Under the pieces are notes generated by a model that searched no databases, had not been told where the DNA came from, and saw only the letters and a list, made by a program, of their open reading frames with translations. Made by a program: the position numbers and the translations under genes. From Ooceraea biroi (lineage: Eukaryota > Arthropoda > Insecta > Hymenoptera > Formicidae), in contig NC_039515.1 in the NCBI RefSeq assembly GCF_003672135.1, positions 6,262,001-6,326,000 on the forward strand: 64,000 bases of DNA. The letters are read 5' to 3'. Below are positions 1-12,100 of the stretch, in pieces (the first letter of the stretch is position 1; each line of letters starts with the position of its first letter).

Positions 1-184
1 GACGAATCTCAATCCCTCCAGTTTGTTGAACGATATGAAGAAGTTGGAGTTCTCGTTTCCGTTTAAGACACTCGAAGACTACATGAAGAGAGCTGGAATA
101 ACGAACGGCTATCAGAGCAAGCCCTGTCTGAATCCAGCGGATGCGGAATGCCCGGAAACCGCGCCTAACAAAAAATCTCAGGAG
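1..184 (+). CDS. ptc: ptc exon a (first in window): extracellular loop 1
   Basis: The reading frame starts at base 2 and encodes a Patched loop-1 segment (TNLNPSSLLNDMKKLEF ... PNKKSQE). It ends in GAG|GTAAGT at 184/185, phase 0. The exon is cut by the window edge, so its true start is outside. Confidence 0.93.
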
Positions 185-3100
185 GTAAGTTCTTTTAGTA
201 TGTCTAGTCGCCCTCGACACCCGCGAACCGTTAGTCTTTGAGATACTTGGGTCCCTGGAATCGGTACCGTACGAAACTGTGCGGCATCGAAACGTTTTGG
301 CATTCCGCAATTCTAGCGATAAAGTTTGCAAGTTGCTAACAGTTTGAGACCGACTATCCGTCTCACGTTAAACGAGAAACGCTGCAGCAGGATAACGTAA
401 CGCAAAGGCTGTCTCACATTCATCCGTTACGGCGCCGTTCGTCCATGCGCCTCGCCTCGAGAATAACAAACGATGATTTGGAATTCTCTAACTGACTCTA
501 ACTGACGTGCATGAACCGGTGGCTGCTTTGACGCTCCAACTAGCGGAGAGTGAAATGACAAAGTCGGCGATGAATATTTATTCACTTAGTGGGTCGCATT
601 TTCGCACGGTTAGAATTGAAAAATATTGAATTTTAATTTCTCTCCTTAAGCGGAGCTTTCTCGTATCGTGAATAGACTGTATGTAACAAGGGAACTAACA
701 CAACTGTCCCTCACCGATTTTGATGGGCTTTGGATATGTTGTAGAGCATCGAAAAATATTAGACCCCTATTTTTTTTAGCTGCGTATCTCAACGTTTAGG
801 GGTTGAAACAGCCCCTCGAAGATAGGGGTAAATTACAAAATGTGAATACACCGTTGTAAAGAGTATAAAATACTATAAAACTTTTGTATAAAACATTTTT
901 TCATATATCTTATATTTTCAAAGATATTCGCTAAAAATGAAAAAATTCATTATCTTCGAGGGGCTGTTTCAACCCCTAAACGTTGAGATACGCAGCTAAA
1001 AACAAATAGGGGTCTAATATTTTTCGATGCTCTACAACAGTGCTCGGAATTAGTTGCCCTTTTCGGGCCGATTTCAGAAGCGACGCCTATCATTCCCCCA
1101 CTACCGCTCGACGCGCGACGGCCGAGCCGCCGAACGCTGTGTCCCAGGGGCGCCACTATATGAGATATACGCTGAGAGCATTATCCCAGCGCCCTTTCGT
1201 CCAGTCATTAAAATTTTTCTAGCTAAATAGGTTTTACTTTCACAATGAAAAGTGAAGTACTAAATTGTCAATTATTAACTTATTATTAAAGTGTAATGTA
1301 AAATTATTACTGTGTGTGTGTATAGAGGAGAATCCCCTATTATGAGACATGCTCCTAATATGAGATAATGGGGTTTCTGCTAAACTAGTGAGCACCATCT
1401 GTTAATTCCACCATGAACTTATTACTCTTGGTGTAAAATGTATTTAGTGAAAAATTCATTGTTCGTTATTGCGTTTAGCTTTTGCAAGAAAAGGTTTGTG
1501 AAATTGTGAACATGTCAAAGGAACTTGAGGTAAGTCTTTAAACCCTGTTTATTACATAATAAAGAAATGGTTGGCAATAAATTCAGTATGCAATGATAGA
1601 GTAGAATCGTAGTAACAGGAAAATACGCGATTTGTTGAATTGCTTAATTGTAGAGGTTAGATTTCACGATCGCGGAACCGCTAGGCGTGTGGCTCGTATA
1701 ATGAGACATTCAGGGTACTCTTAATATGAGATCATTATTGCTCGAATATGAAGATTATGTAGTGTAATAAAAAGAAAGAAAATACTACTTAAGGTTAAAG
1801 AAAAGTTAATACGAATTTTTGTGTATTTAATTTTTATAGAATCTGACTATGGAGGTTAGAGATACGAGGAAGCGTCGACAGTGGAATCGTGAAGATTTGG
1901 CGAAGGCTGTGGCAGCAGTATTTTTATAAAACGATCTAATAAAGTTTTTTAATTGCAATACTGATGCATTTTGCACTTTTAACACCGATTTCTCGAGGTA
2001 TCTTATATTAGGAGCACACTTTCTCGATCCTGCGTAAAGCTCTTTTTTCAAATTGTTTTAATTTTCAGAAAAAATAATATTTGAATTAGATTTTTCATTT
2101 GACCAACCTAAAGCTTATTAAATTCTCTTCAAGAGAACGTATTACATTTTTAAATTCTGCCTATAGATTTCCTTACATTCGGCAAAATCGATATGGTATC
2201 TCATAATCGGGGACTTTCCTCTACTACATTAATAATTGAAAATTTAGTACTTCACTTTTCATTGTGAAAGTAAAACTTATTTAGCTAGAAAAATTTTAAT
2301 GACTGGACGAAAGGGCGCTGGGATAATGCTCTCAGCGTACATCTCATATAGTGGCGCCCCTGAGACCAGCGTTCGGCGGCTCGGCCGTCGCGCGTCGAGC
2401 GGTAGTGGGGGAATGATAGGCGTCGCTTCTGAAATCGGCCCGAAGAGGGCAACTAATTCCGAGCACTGTTGTAGAGCATCGAAAGATATTAGACCCCTAT
2501 TTGTTTTTAGCTGCGTATCTCAACGTTTAGGGGTTGAAACAGCCCCTCGAAGATAGGGGTAAATTAAAAAATGTGACATTTTCGAAAAATGTGAATACAC
2601 CGTTGTAAAGGGTATAAAATACTATAAAACTTTTGTATAAAACATTTTTTCATATATCTTATATTTTCAAAGATATTCGCTAAAAATGAAAAAGACACAG
2701 CGTTCGGCGGCTCGGCCGTCGCGCGTCGAGCGGTAGTGGGGGAATGATAGGCGTCGCTTCTGAAATCGGCCCGAAAAGGGCAACTAATTCCGAGCACTGT
2801 TGTAGAGCATCGAAAAATATTAGACCCCTATTTGTTTTTAGCTGCGTATCTCAACGTTTAGGGGTTGAAACAGCCCCTCGAAGATAGGGGTAAATTAAAA
2901 AATGTGACATTTTCGAAAAATGTGAATACACCGTTGTAAAGGGTATAAAATACTATAAAACTTTTGTATAAAACATTTTTTCATATATCTTATATTTTCA
3001 AAGATATTCGCTAAAAATGAAAAAGACACAGCGTTCGGCGGCTCGGCCGTCGCGCGTCGAGCGGTAGTGGGGAATGATAGGCGTCGCTTCTGAAATCGAC

Positions 3101-6100
3101 CCGAAAAGGGCAACTAATTCCGAGCACTGTTGTAGAGCATCGAAAAATATTAGACCCCTATTTGTTTTTAGCTGCGTATCTCAACGTTTAGGGGTTGAAA
3201 CAGCCCCTCGAAGATAGGGGTAAATTAAAAAATGTGACATTTTCGAAAAATGTGAATACACCGTTGTAAAGGGTATAAAATACTATAAAACTTTTGTATA
3301 AAACATTTTTTCATATATCTTATATTTTCAAAGATATTCGCTAAAAATGAAAAAGACACAGCGTTCGGCGGCTCGGCCGTCGCGCGTCGAGCGTTAGTGG
3401 GGGAATGATAGGCGTCGCTTCTGAAATCGGCCCGAAAAGGGCAACTAATTCCGAGCACTGTTGTAGAGCATCGAAAGATATTAGACCCCTATTTGTTTTT
3501 AGCTGCGTATCTCAACGTTTAGGGGTTGAAACAGCCCCTCGAAGATAGGGGTAAATTAAAAAATGTGACATTTTCGAAAAATGTGATTACACCGTTGTAA
3601 AGGGTATAAAATACTATAAAACTTTTGTATAAAACATTTTTTCATATATCTTATATTTTCAAAGATATTCGCTAAAAATGAAAACATTCATTATCTTCGA
3701 GGGGCTGTTTCAACCCCTAAACGTTGAGATACGCAGCTAAAAAAAATAGGGGTCTAATATTTTTCGATGCTCTACAACATATCCAAAGCCCATCAAAATC
3801 GATGAGGGGCAGTTGTGTTAGTTCCCTTGTAAGATAAACTCATGTTTCATTAGTTTCCGCAAAACTTCAGAAACGCTTCTCGCTGCAAGAAGTTTCTCTG
3901 TAAAGATCGGCGTCGACACCGCGCCGGCAATGATGCTTCCGGTTCCGATTCGCGCGATAGTCAGACGGGAAAGATGATCGCAGCGGGCTCTCGGTTTAAA
4001 GGAACGAAAAGACGATTCCTGCGCGAAACGGTTGACGAGTATGCGAGTCGCGTGGGCCGCGGCGGCCCATTGAAATAATAAAATCGAGTGACGTGCGTCA
4101 TTATTGCGCTACGCCGGTGGTCGCAAGCGCGCTCGATCCAGGTTGTGGTGGTCTCACGCGCGCGCAACCGCGCATCGCATTACGCGGCCATCATTTCGGT
4201 GTCATTAACATACGGCATGCCCTGACACGTGTACAACGTGAACCGCATCGCTACGCGCGCGTGTGCGTATGCAACATCCCATATATATCTCTCTCCCTCT
4301 TTCTCTCTTCCTTTTCTTTTCTTTAATCTCGCTTTCTGCATCCCTGTCTTTCTCCCTCTTTGCGCGTTTTCCTTCGCGTACGTATCTATTTCTATTTTTA
4401 TAACGGGTATGCTCGCCCTCGTACTTAAAGTAATTGCACTTAATGGCTACGCGATGCGGCACGCATGCACCTCGGAATATTTCGAGTGTAGCTGCAGGCG
4501 GGGCGTCATTGATCGGGTGTTTAACTCGAGAACCGGCGTCGCGTATTTCGCGCGTACGAGAAGGCGCGGCCCGTGATGACACCAGTGTCTGGTAGACGCG
4601 TCCGGGAGAAAATTTTCCTACGAGTTTCCGACTCGAAACACAAATTTTTTCTAACGTCAGACACGATCTTTCCGTAGTTTCCTTCGCGTACGGGGACGGT
4701 TCTAATCGGAACGGTAATCTCTTGCCCAAGATTATCTTGCTTTGCCGAGGCTTCATTTTCCGTTACATATATTATGAATGTTTATCCGTATTCTCATATG
4801 ATATAAAGGACAAGGCCCCGGGGCAGTCAGAACGCCCAGAATCACGGCTGGTATGCCCTTTTATAGGGTCCTATAAAATCTCTCGCTGTGGGGTCCCCCG
4901 GCTACCATATAAAAGAGAACGTCGCTCCAAGTCCCAGTAATAATTCTTTGTCGAAGGAATTTCTGGCATGGCTTGACGCGGTTTTGCCTTCGGTCACGCT
5001 TGAGGCATTCTTCGATGAGAAACAAAATGCGCGGAAAGACTCGAGACGGCGAAGAGCAAAAGGAATATCTCCATTTGGAGCTTTGTGCTCGAGTTCGTTG
5101 CTGCTTATTGTTGTTCGAAATCGCCCGCCAACGCTTCGAATTGTTCTTTTCACGGTTGATCATATCATATTCCGAGAGTGGTTTAATGGTCGAAAGTACT
5201 TCGCCAAGTTTCTCGCGCGCTTAGAAAGCGGTTAACGTCCCGGTTGATGCTCCCAATGTCGTTTTCTGTAACAGGTACCCGACGTAGGGGTCGAATTGAC
5301 GGGTGGTTGCTACGGCTTCGCGGCCAAATACATGCATTGGCCGGAGGAGCTGGTGGTCGGCGGTGCCAAGCACAACAAGACGGGCCACTTGACTCGCGCG
5401 GCCGCTCTGCAGACCGTGGTGCAGCTGATGGGCGAGCGCGAGCTGTACGATTTCCTGGCGAACACCTACAAGGTCCACCATATCGATTGGTCGCAGGAGA
5501 AAGCGGCTCAGGTGCTGGAGACCTGGCAAAGAGCATTTAGCAATGAGGTGAAAAAGTTGATGGACATCAATGGGTCGGCACCGTATAATCTGTACGCCTT
5601 CAGCACGACCACGATGAACGATATCCTCGGGAAGTACAGCGAGGTGTCCGTCATGAAGATTGCGATTGGATGCGGGCTCATGGTTAGAAATAACTCGATA
5701 ATTAAATGTAACAACACAGCTTAGACGAAAAACTATTCAAGCGAAACACGAAATGATTTTTATTTATATTTTTATTTATTTATATTGGGTCATTAAGTAT
5801 GAAACTTTACAAATGTAAAAGCGCCATTTTTAACATTTGTTATCTCAAATTTGGCGCCAGACGTCAGTATCAGGTTAGGTTAGTGTGATAGATGTATGTT
5901 CGCTCTTCAAATGTCATATTTGTTTCTTCAAATATCTTCATTAGTTTTATTGGTGGATTCTTTTTTATAGAACTATGGAAAAGTCCAAAATTCGTGTGAT
6001 TTATGAATATGAGTTCCGCCGTGGAACCACAGTGTCGGAGACAGCTCGTAATATCAACGCTGTATTTGGTGAAAGTTCAACTACTAAAGCAACGGTGGGC

Positions 6101-9100
6101 AATTGGTTCAAAAACTTCAGAGATGGGGATTTCAGCCTCGCTAATGAACCACGTAGAAGACCAAAGACGAAGGTGGATAATGATTACTTGAGAGCCGTAG
6201 TAGAGTCCGATCCATCTCAAAGTACACGTGAATTGGCATCGATATTCAATGTTTCCATACCCACCATATTGTTCATTTAGCTGCAATTGGTAAGATAAAG
6301 AAGTTGGACAAATGGGTCCCGCACGAATTGACCGATGCGCAGCAGGCGCAACGTCTAGAGGCTTCCCTTTCTTTGCTTTCCCGTCACAAAAATTAATCTT
6401 TTTTTAATCGAATTGTCACCTGCGATGAAAAGTGGATACTCTACGACAATCGTAAACGCTCACATCAGTGGTTGAACGTTGATGAACCACCGAGACATCA
6501 CGCGAAACCCAACATTACACAGAAGAAGCTTATGGTGACTGTTTGGTGGTCCAGGTCAGGTGTTATCTACTACAACTTTATGAAACCTGGTACATCGATA
6601 ACGGCTGAAGTATATTGCAAGCAACTGGACGAAATGATGCAACAACTTGCTATTAAACAACCGAAATTGGTCAATCGGTCAATGCCAATCCTGTTGCATG
6701 ATAATGCTCGACCGCACACTGCACGACTGACCGTGGCAAAGCTACAGGAGTTGGAATTGGAAACTCTCCGTCATCCACCATATTCACCAGATCTATCACT
6801 TACCGACTATCACTTCTTCCGGAATTTGGACAACTTGTTGGTGGGAAAATTGTTCAATTCTCAACAGGCAGTCGAAACAGCCTTCCGCGACTTCATCGAT
6901 TCCCGTACTCCTGGCTTCTATAGTAGAGGCATAGACCAACTACCACTAAAATGGCAGAAGTGTGTAGATAACATGGGCGCATATTTCGATTGAAAATAAA
7001 TCATGTCCATGTGCCAAAAAATGCAAAAGTTTATGTTCTATTTGTAAAGTTTCATACTTAATGACCCAATATATCATCTTGTCGTCCACTCCTTTGCTTA
7101 TCGGTTTTGCTTTTAATTTTTTTAGTTGTTATACGCCGGAATAGCACTCTTTCGTTGGAAGGATCCAGTGCGCTCGCAGTCCGGAGTGGGAATAGTCGGT
7201 GTGATACTGGTTTGCGCCACGGTAGCAGCCGGTTTGGGTTTCTGTGCGCTTTTGGGGATCCCATTTAACGCCACCACGACGCAGATAGTGCCATTTCTCG
7301 CGCTCGGTTTGGGCGTGCATGACATGTTCCTGCTGACGCACACGTACGCCGAGCTCTCGGTGAACGAGGTGCCCAGCGGCGAGCAAACGGGAGTCGTTCT
7401 CAAACGAACCGGCCTGTCGGTGCTGTTGGCGGGTATTAGTAACGTTTCCGCGTTTTTCGCGGCGGCAATAATTCCGATCCCAGCCCTTCGAACGTTCTGT
7501 CTGCAAGCCGGCATCCTGTTGGTATTCAATCTGGCCGCCATGCTGCTAATATTCCCCGCGATGGTCAGTTTAGACCTACGACGAAGGCGTTCCGGCCGAA
7601 GGGACATTCTCTGTTGTTGCTTGCCGACGGCGTCCAATCCCAGGAAGAACAGATACTCCGTGAGGAACAACGGTACGGTCAAACAGACGGTCACCAGAGC
7701 GATACCACCTGAGAGACGGGAGACCTGCACGCAGATCCTAACACCGCAGAACGCGCAGAACGAATCCTGGGTATGAAATAAACGTACATATACGCACGAC
7801 TCTATCGTCCTATCGTTAAGGGGGGAGCCTGCTTTAGAACGTTGAAAATAAGGTATAATTTTACGAATTTTTTTGGAGAAACTATACAGCGGATCATTAT
7901 AAAACTTTGATGCATTTATTAGTGCATGTTTAAAGATAAAAAAAATTATTTTTTTATTTGAATATATCGCCCGTAGAGGTCGTTCTGGAGGCATCTTAGT
8001 GCAGCCGGCATTGTAAATTGGTGAGCATTCTCCCGCCTCCAAATTTCATCCAAACTGAAAAATTTAAATATTTTCTCGTTATTTATGAATTCCCATCGTC
8101 GATGAACCTTTAATATTCATAAAAACATTAAGTTAAACAATTATTTTTGCATGAAAAAGTTCAACAACTTTGCCTAAAAATCGTACTTTTGTGTTCTAAG
8201 CTCCACCATTTTGGCACTTTTCAACTTTTTTCTCCTCTCTTTGGTTCATCGACGATGGGAATTCATAAATAACGAGAAGATATTTCAATTTTTCAGTTCA
8301 GACGAAATTTGGAGGCAGGAGAATGCTCACCAATTTGCAATGCCGGCGACGCGGCTGCACTAAGATTTCTCTAGGACGACCTCTACAGGCGATATATTCA
8401 AATAAAAAAATAATTTTTTTTATCTTTAAACATGTACTAATAAATGCATCAAAGTTTTATAATGATCCGCTGTATAGTTTCTCCAACAACAATTCGTAAA
8501 ATATACCTTATTTTCAGCGTTCTAAAGCAGGCTCCCCCCTTAAGGGCATGCTGGAGTTGCTAGTGAACTATTTTTTCACTATAGCGATGGTAATTGCAGT
8601 TTCGAAAATTCTCTTTATCGCTTGTGCAGAATAAAAAATCCTTTTCCACAAATGAAGTATAGATAGAAAGAAAGTCCGCTCTACAGGACTTTATACTCAA
8701 AATGGCAAAAAGTTAAAAACTTGCATTTGTCTTTTCTAACTTTGTTCCATTTTGAATATAAAGTCCTGTAGAGCGGACTTTCTTTCTATCTATACTTCAT
8801 TTGTGGAAAAGGATTTTTTATTCTGCACAAGCGATAAAGAGAATTTTCGAAATTGCAATTACCATCGCTATAGTGAAAAAATAGTTCACTAGCAACTCCA
8901 GCATCCCCTTAAGGGGGGAGCCTGCTTTAGAACGTTGAAAATAAGGTATAATTTTACGAATTTTTTTGGAGAAACTATACAGCGGATCATTATAAAACTT
9001 TGATGCATTTATTAGTACATGTTTAAAGATAAAAAAAATTATTTTTTATTTGAATATATCGCCCGTAGAGGTCGTCCTGGAGGCATCTTAGTGCAGCCGG

Positions 9101-12100
9101 CATTGTAAATTGGTGAGCATTCTCCCGCCTCCAAATTTCATCCAAACTGAAAAATTGAAATATTTTCTCGTTATGTATGAATTCCCATCGTCGATGAACC
9201 TTTAATATTCATAAAAACATTAAGTTAAACAATTAGTTTTGCATGAAAAAGTTCAAAAACTTTGCCTAAAAATCGTACTTTTGTGTTCTAAGCTCCACCA
9301 TTTTGGCACTTTTCAACTTTTTTCTTCTCTCTTTGGTTCATCGACGATGGGAATTCATAAATAACGAGACATATTTCAATTTTTCAGTTTAGACGAAATT
9401 TGGAGGCAGGAGAATGCTCACCAATTTGCAATGCCGGCGACGCGGCTGCACTAAGCCTTCTCCAGGACGACCTCTACAAGCGATATATTCAAATAAAAAA
9501 ATAATTTTTGTTATCTTTAAACATGTACTAATAAATGCATCAAAGTTTTATAATGATCCGCTGTATAGTTTCTCCAAAAACAATTCGTAAAATATACCTT
9601 ATTTTCAGCGTCCTAAAGCAGGCTCCCCCCTTAAGCGCTACCTTGCGAGGATGGACATTATATTCTAACGTTCGAGTTGTAGTAAAGATCGAACGAGTCT
9701 CGACCAGTTTGATAAGACACGGCGTGTTAAATACGATAAAACAATTTATAAAATAATTCTTTTCCTACGTATTTGCATCGAGTCTGAATTAACGCGGATC
9801 CATGACCGTGCTAGATCCCTCGTGCGCGGAATCCACGCCTATAAGTATATCCCCTCGTTGCTGCAGATAGGTGGAAATATCATCGACGCGGAGTTGGACA
9901 AGCAGTGCACGGAGGAGGACGCTCTGACCGGCTGTTCGCAGGACGACTGTCTCAGCTTCTCTTTCACGCAGCTCGCTGCACGGCATTACGCACCCTTCAT
10001 CAGCAGACCGGCCACCAAGGTGTTCGGCATGATAATCCTGGTCTGTGTGCTGGCCGGTAGCGTGTGGCAGACGATGCGCGTACGTGACGGCTTAGATCTG
10101 ACGGATCTGGTGCCGCAGAACTCGAACGAGTACGCGTTCCTGTCTGCCCAGGCGAAGCACTTTGGTTTCTACAACATGTATGCAGTTACTGGTCGAGATT
10201 TCGAATATCCCAACAATCAGCGACTGCTGTACGAGTATCACGACGCCTTTATGCGCATCAAGAACGTCTTCAAGAATGACAATGGCGGTCTACCCGAGTT
10301 CTGGCTCGGCCTGTTCCGCGATTGGTTGAAGAGCCTGCAGACGGCGTTCGATAAAGACTACAACAACGGCTGCATCACTCAGGAGAGGTGGTACAAGAAT
10401 GCCAGCGATGAAGCAATCCTGGCATACAAATTGCTCGTGCAGACCGGCTACGTGGACAATCCAATCGATAAGACGCTGATCACTCAGGTGCGACTGGTCG
10501 ACTCGGAGGGCATCATCAATCCGCGCGCATTCTACAACTACTTGAGCGCCTGGGCGTCCAACGACGCACTCGCCTACGGTGCCTCACAGGCGAATCTGAG
10601 ACCCGAACCACGCCAGTGGATCTACACTAACGATCACGAGCTGAAAATCCCAAAAAGCATGCCGCTCACTTATGCACAAATGCCATTTTCCCTGCACAAG
10701 CTCACCGACACGCAGGAGATTACGGAACTGATCAGTAGCGTGCGGAAACTGTGCAAGAGATTCGAGGAGCGCGGCTTGCCGAATTTTCCATCCGGAATAC
10801 CGTTCCTATTTTGGGAGCAATACTTGGACTTGAGGAGTTGTTTGGGTATGGCTCTCCTGGCCGCGTTGGGCGCGAGCGTCATCGTGGTTGGAGTACTGTT
10901 GCTGAACGTGTGGGCCGCTATCCTGGTCGGTCTCTCCTTAGCCGCCGTCGTTTTACAGCTGTTGGGCATTATGGGTCTGTGCAACATCAAGCTGAGCGCC
11001 GTCCCCGCTGTGCTACTAGTGGTCAGCGTTGGCATAGCCGTTCACTTCATGGTACACATTTGTCTGGTAAGCATAAATATGAAAATAATTGCGAATACGT
11101 TTCTTCAAATTTATTATCCATCATTGAGCAAATTTGTCTCACAAGCAACACTACCCAAGTGCCACACGCCGATTTTGATAAGCTTTGAATATGTTGTTGT
11201 CTAGGTCAAAATATGAGACACGTATTTTTTTATACGGGCCCGTATCGCTATTAAGGGGGGAGCCTGCTTTAGAACGTTGAAAATAAGGTATAATTTTACG
11301 AATTGTTTTGGAGAAACTATACAGCGGATCATTATAAAACTTTGATGCATTTATTAGTACATGTTTAAAGATAACAAAAATTATTTTTTTATTTGAATAT
11401 ATCGCCTGTAGAGGTCGTCCTGGAGGCAACAACAATTCGTAAAATATACCTTATTTTCAGCGTTCTAAAGCAGGCTCCCCCCTTAAGGGGGTGAAATACC
11501 CTCTTGAAAAAAATCGGTTTTTATATTTCTTAGCGAATACCGTGGAAACAATAAAAAATAAAAAAAGTTTCAAGTAAAAGTTTTATGGCTTCTAATGTAC
11601 TTCATAACAGTGCAATTAGATTTTTCGAAATCCCACCCCCCCTCAATTTTTCAAAAATTTTTAAATTTATCTTTCAATAAAACTTAAAGCATATTTAATG
11701 TCAAATTCAACCATATATGATAAAGATATATTCTGAAAACGCATTTTTCAAAAAAAAGCTTTTAGCATCTCCTTACTAACATTCCATGAATCTTTTCCAG
11801 AGTTTCGTTACCAGCGTGGGTAGCAGGGATCGCAGAATGCGTTTAGCTTTGGAACACATGTACGCTCCGGTTATTCACGGTGCGCTCACCACGCTGCTCG
11901 CGGTGATGATGCTCGCGTTTTCAGAGTTTGAGTTTATAGTCAACTATTTCTTCCTTGTGCTGCTTTGCGTTATCGGCATCGGTCTAGTGAACGGCATTTT
12001 CTTCTTCCCCATTCTACTGTCGCTGATCGGTCCATCGGCAGAAGTAATTCCGAACGATCATCCAGACCGCATCTCCACACCGACGCCACCGCCGTCGCCC

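Larger units (their letters stand above)
86..3830. mobile_element. Composite inverted-repeat element (family D) in ptc intron
   Basis: The ends are ACAAGGGAACTAACACAACTG at the left and its reverse complement at 3810-3830, each followed by matching sequence to GTTGTAGAGCATCG. The element is a large palindrome with expanded right arm: four ~330-bp units in tandem from about 2365 to 3690, and one related inverted block at about 946-1200. A second, pogo-like element (1325-2220) sits near the apex. No intact transposase is seen. The target-site duplication is not clear. Confidence 0.8.

Noticed and set aside
4205..5235. Overlapping ORFs of 100-183 codons
   Set aside because: In a ptc intron, open on both strands, with basic low-complexity products and no conserved motif.
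7122..8042. 306-codon minus-strand ORF
   Set aside because: Antisense shadow of a ptc exon running into MITE A1.
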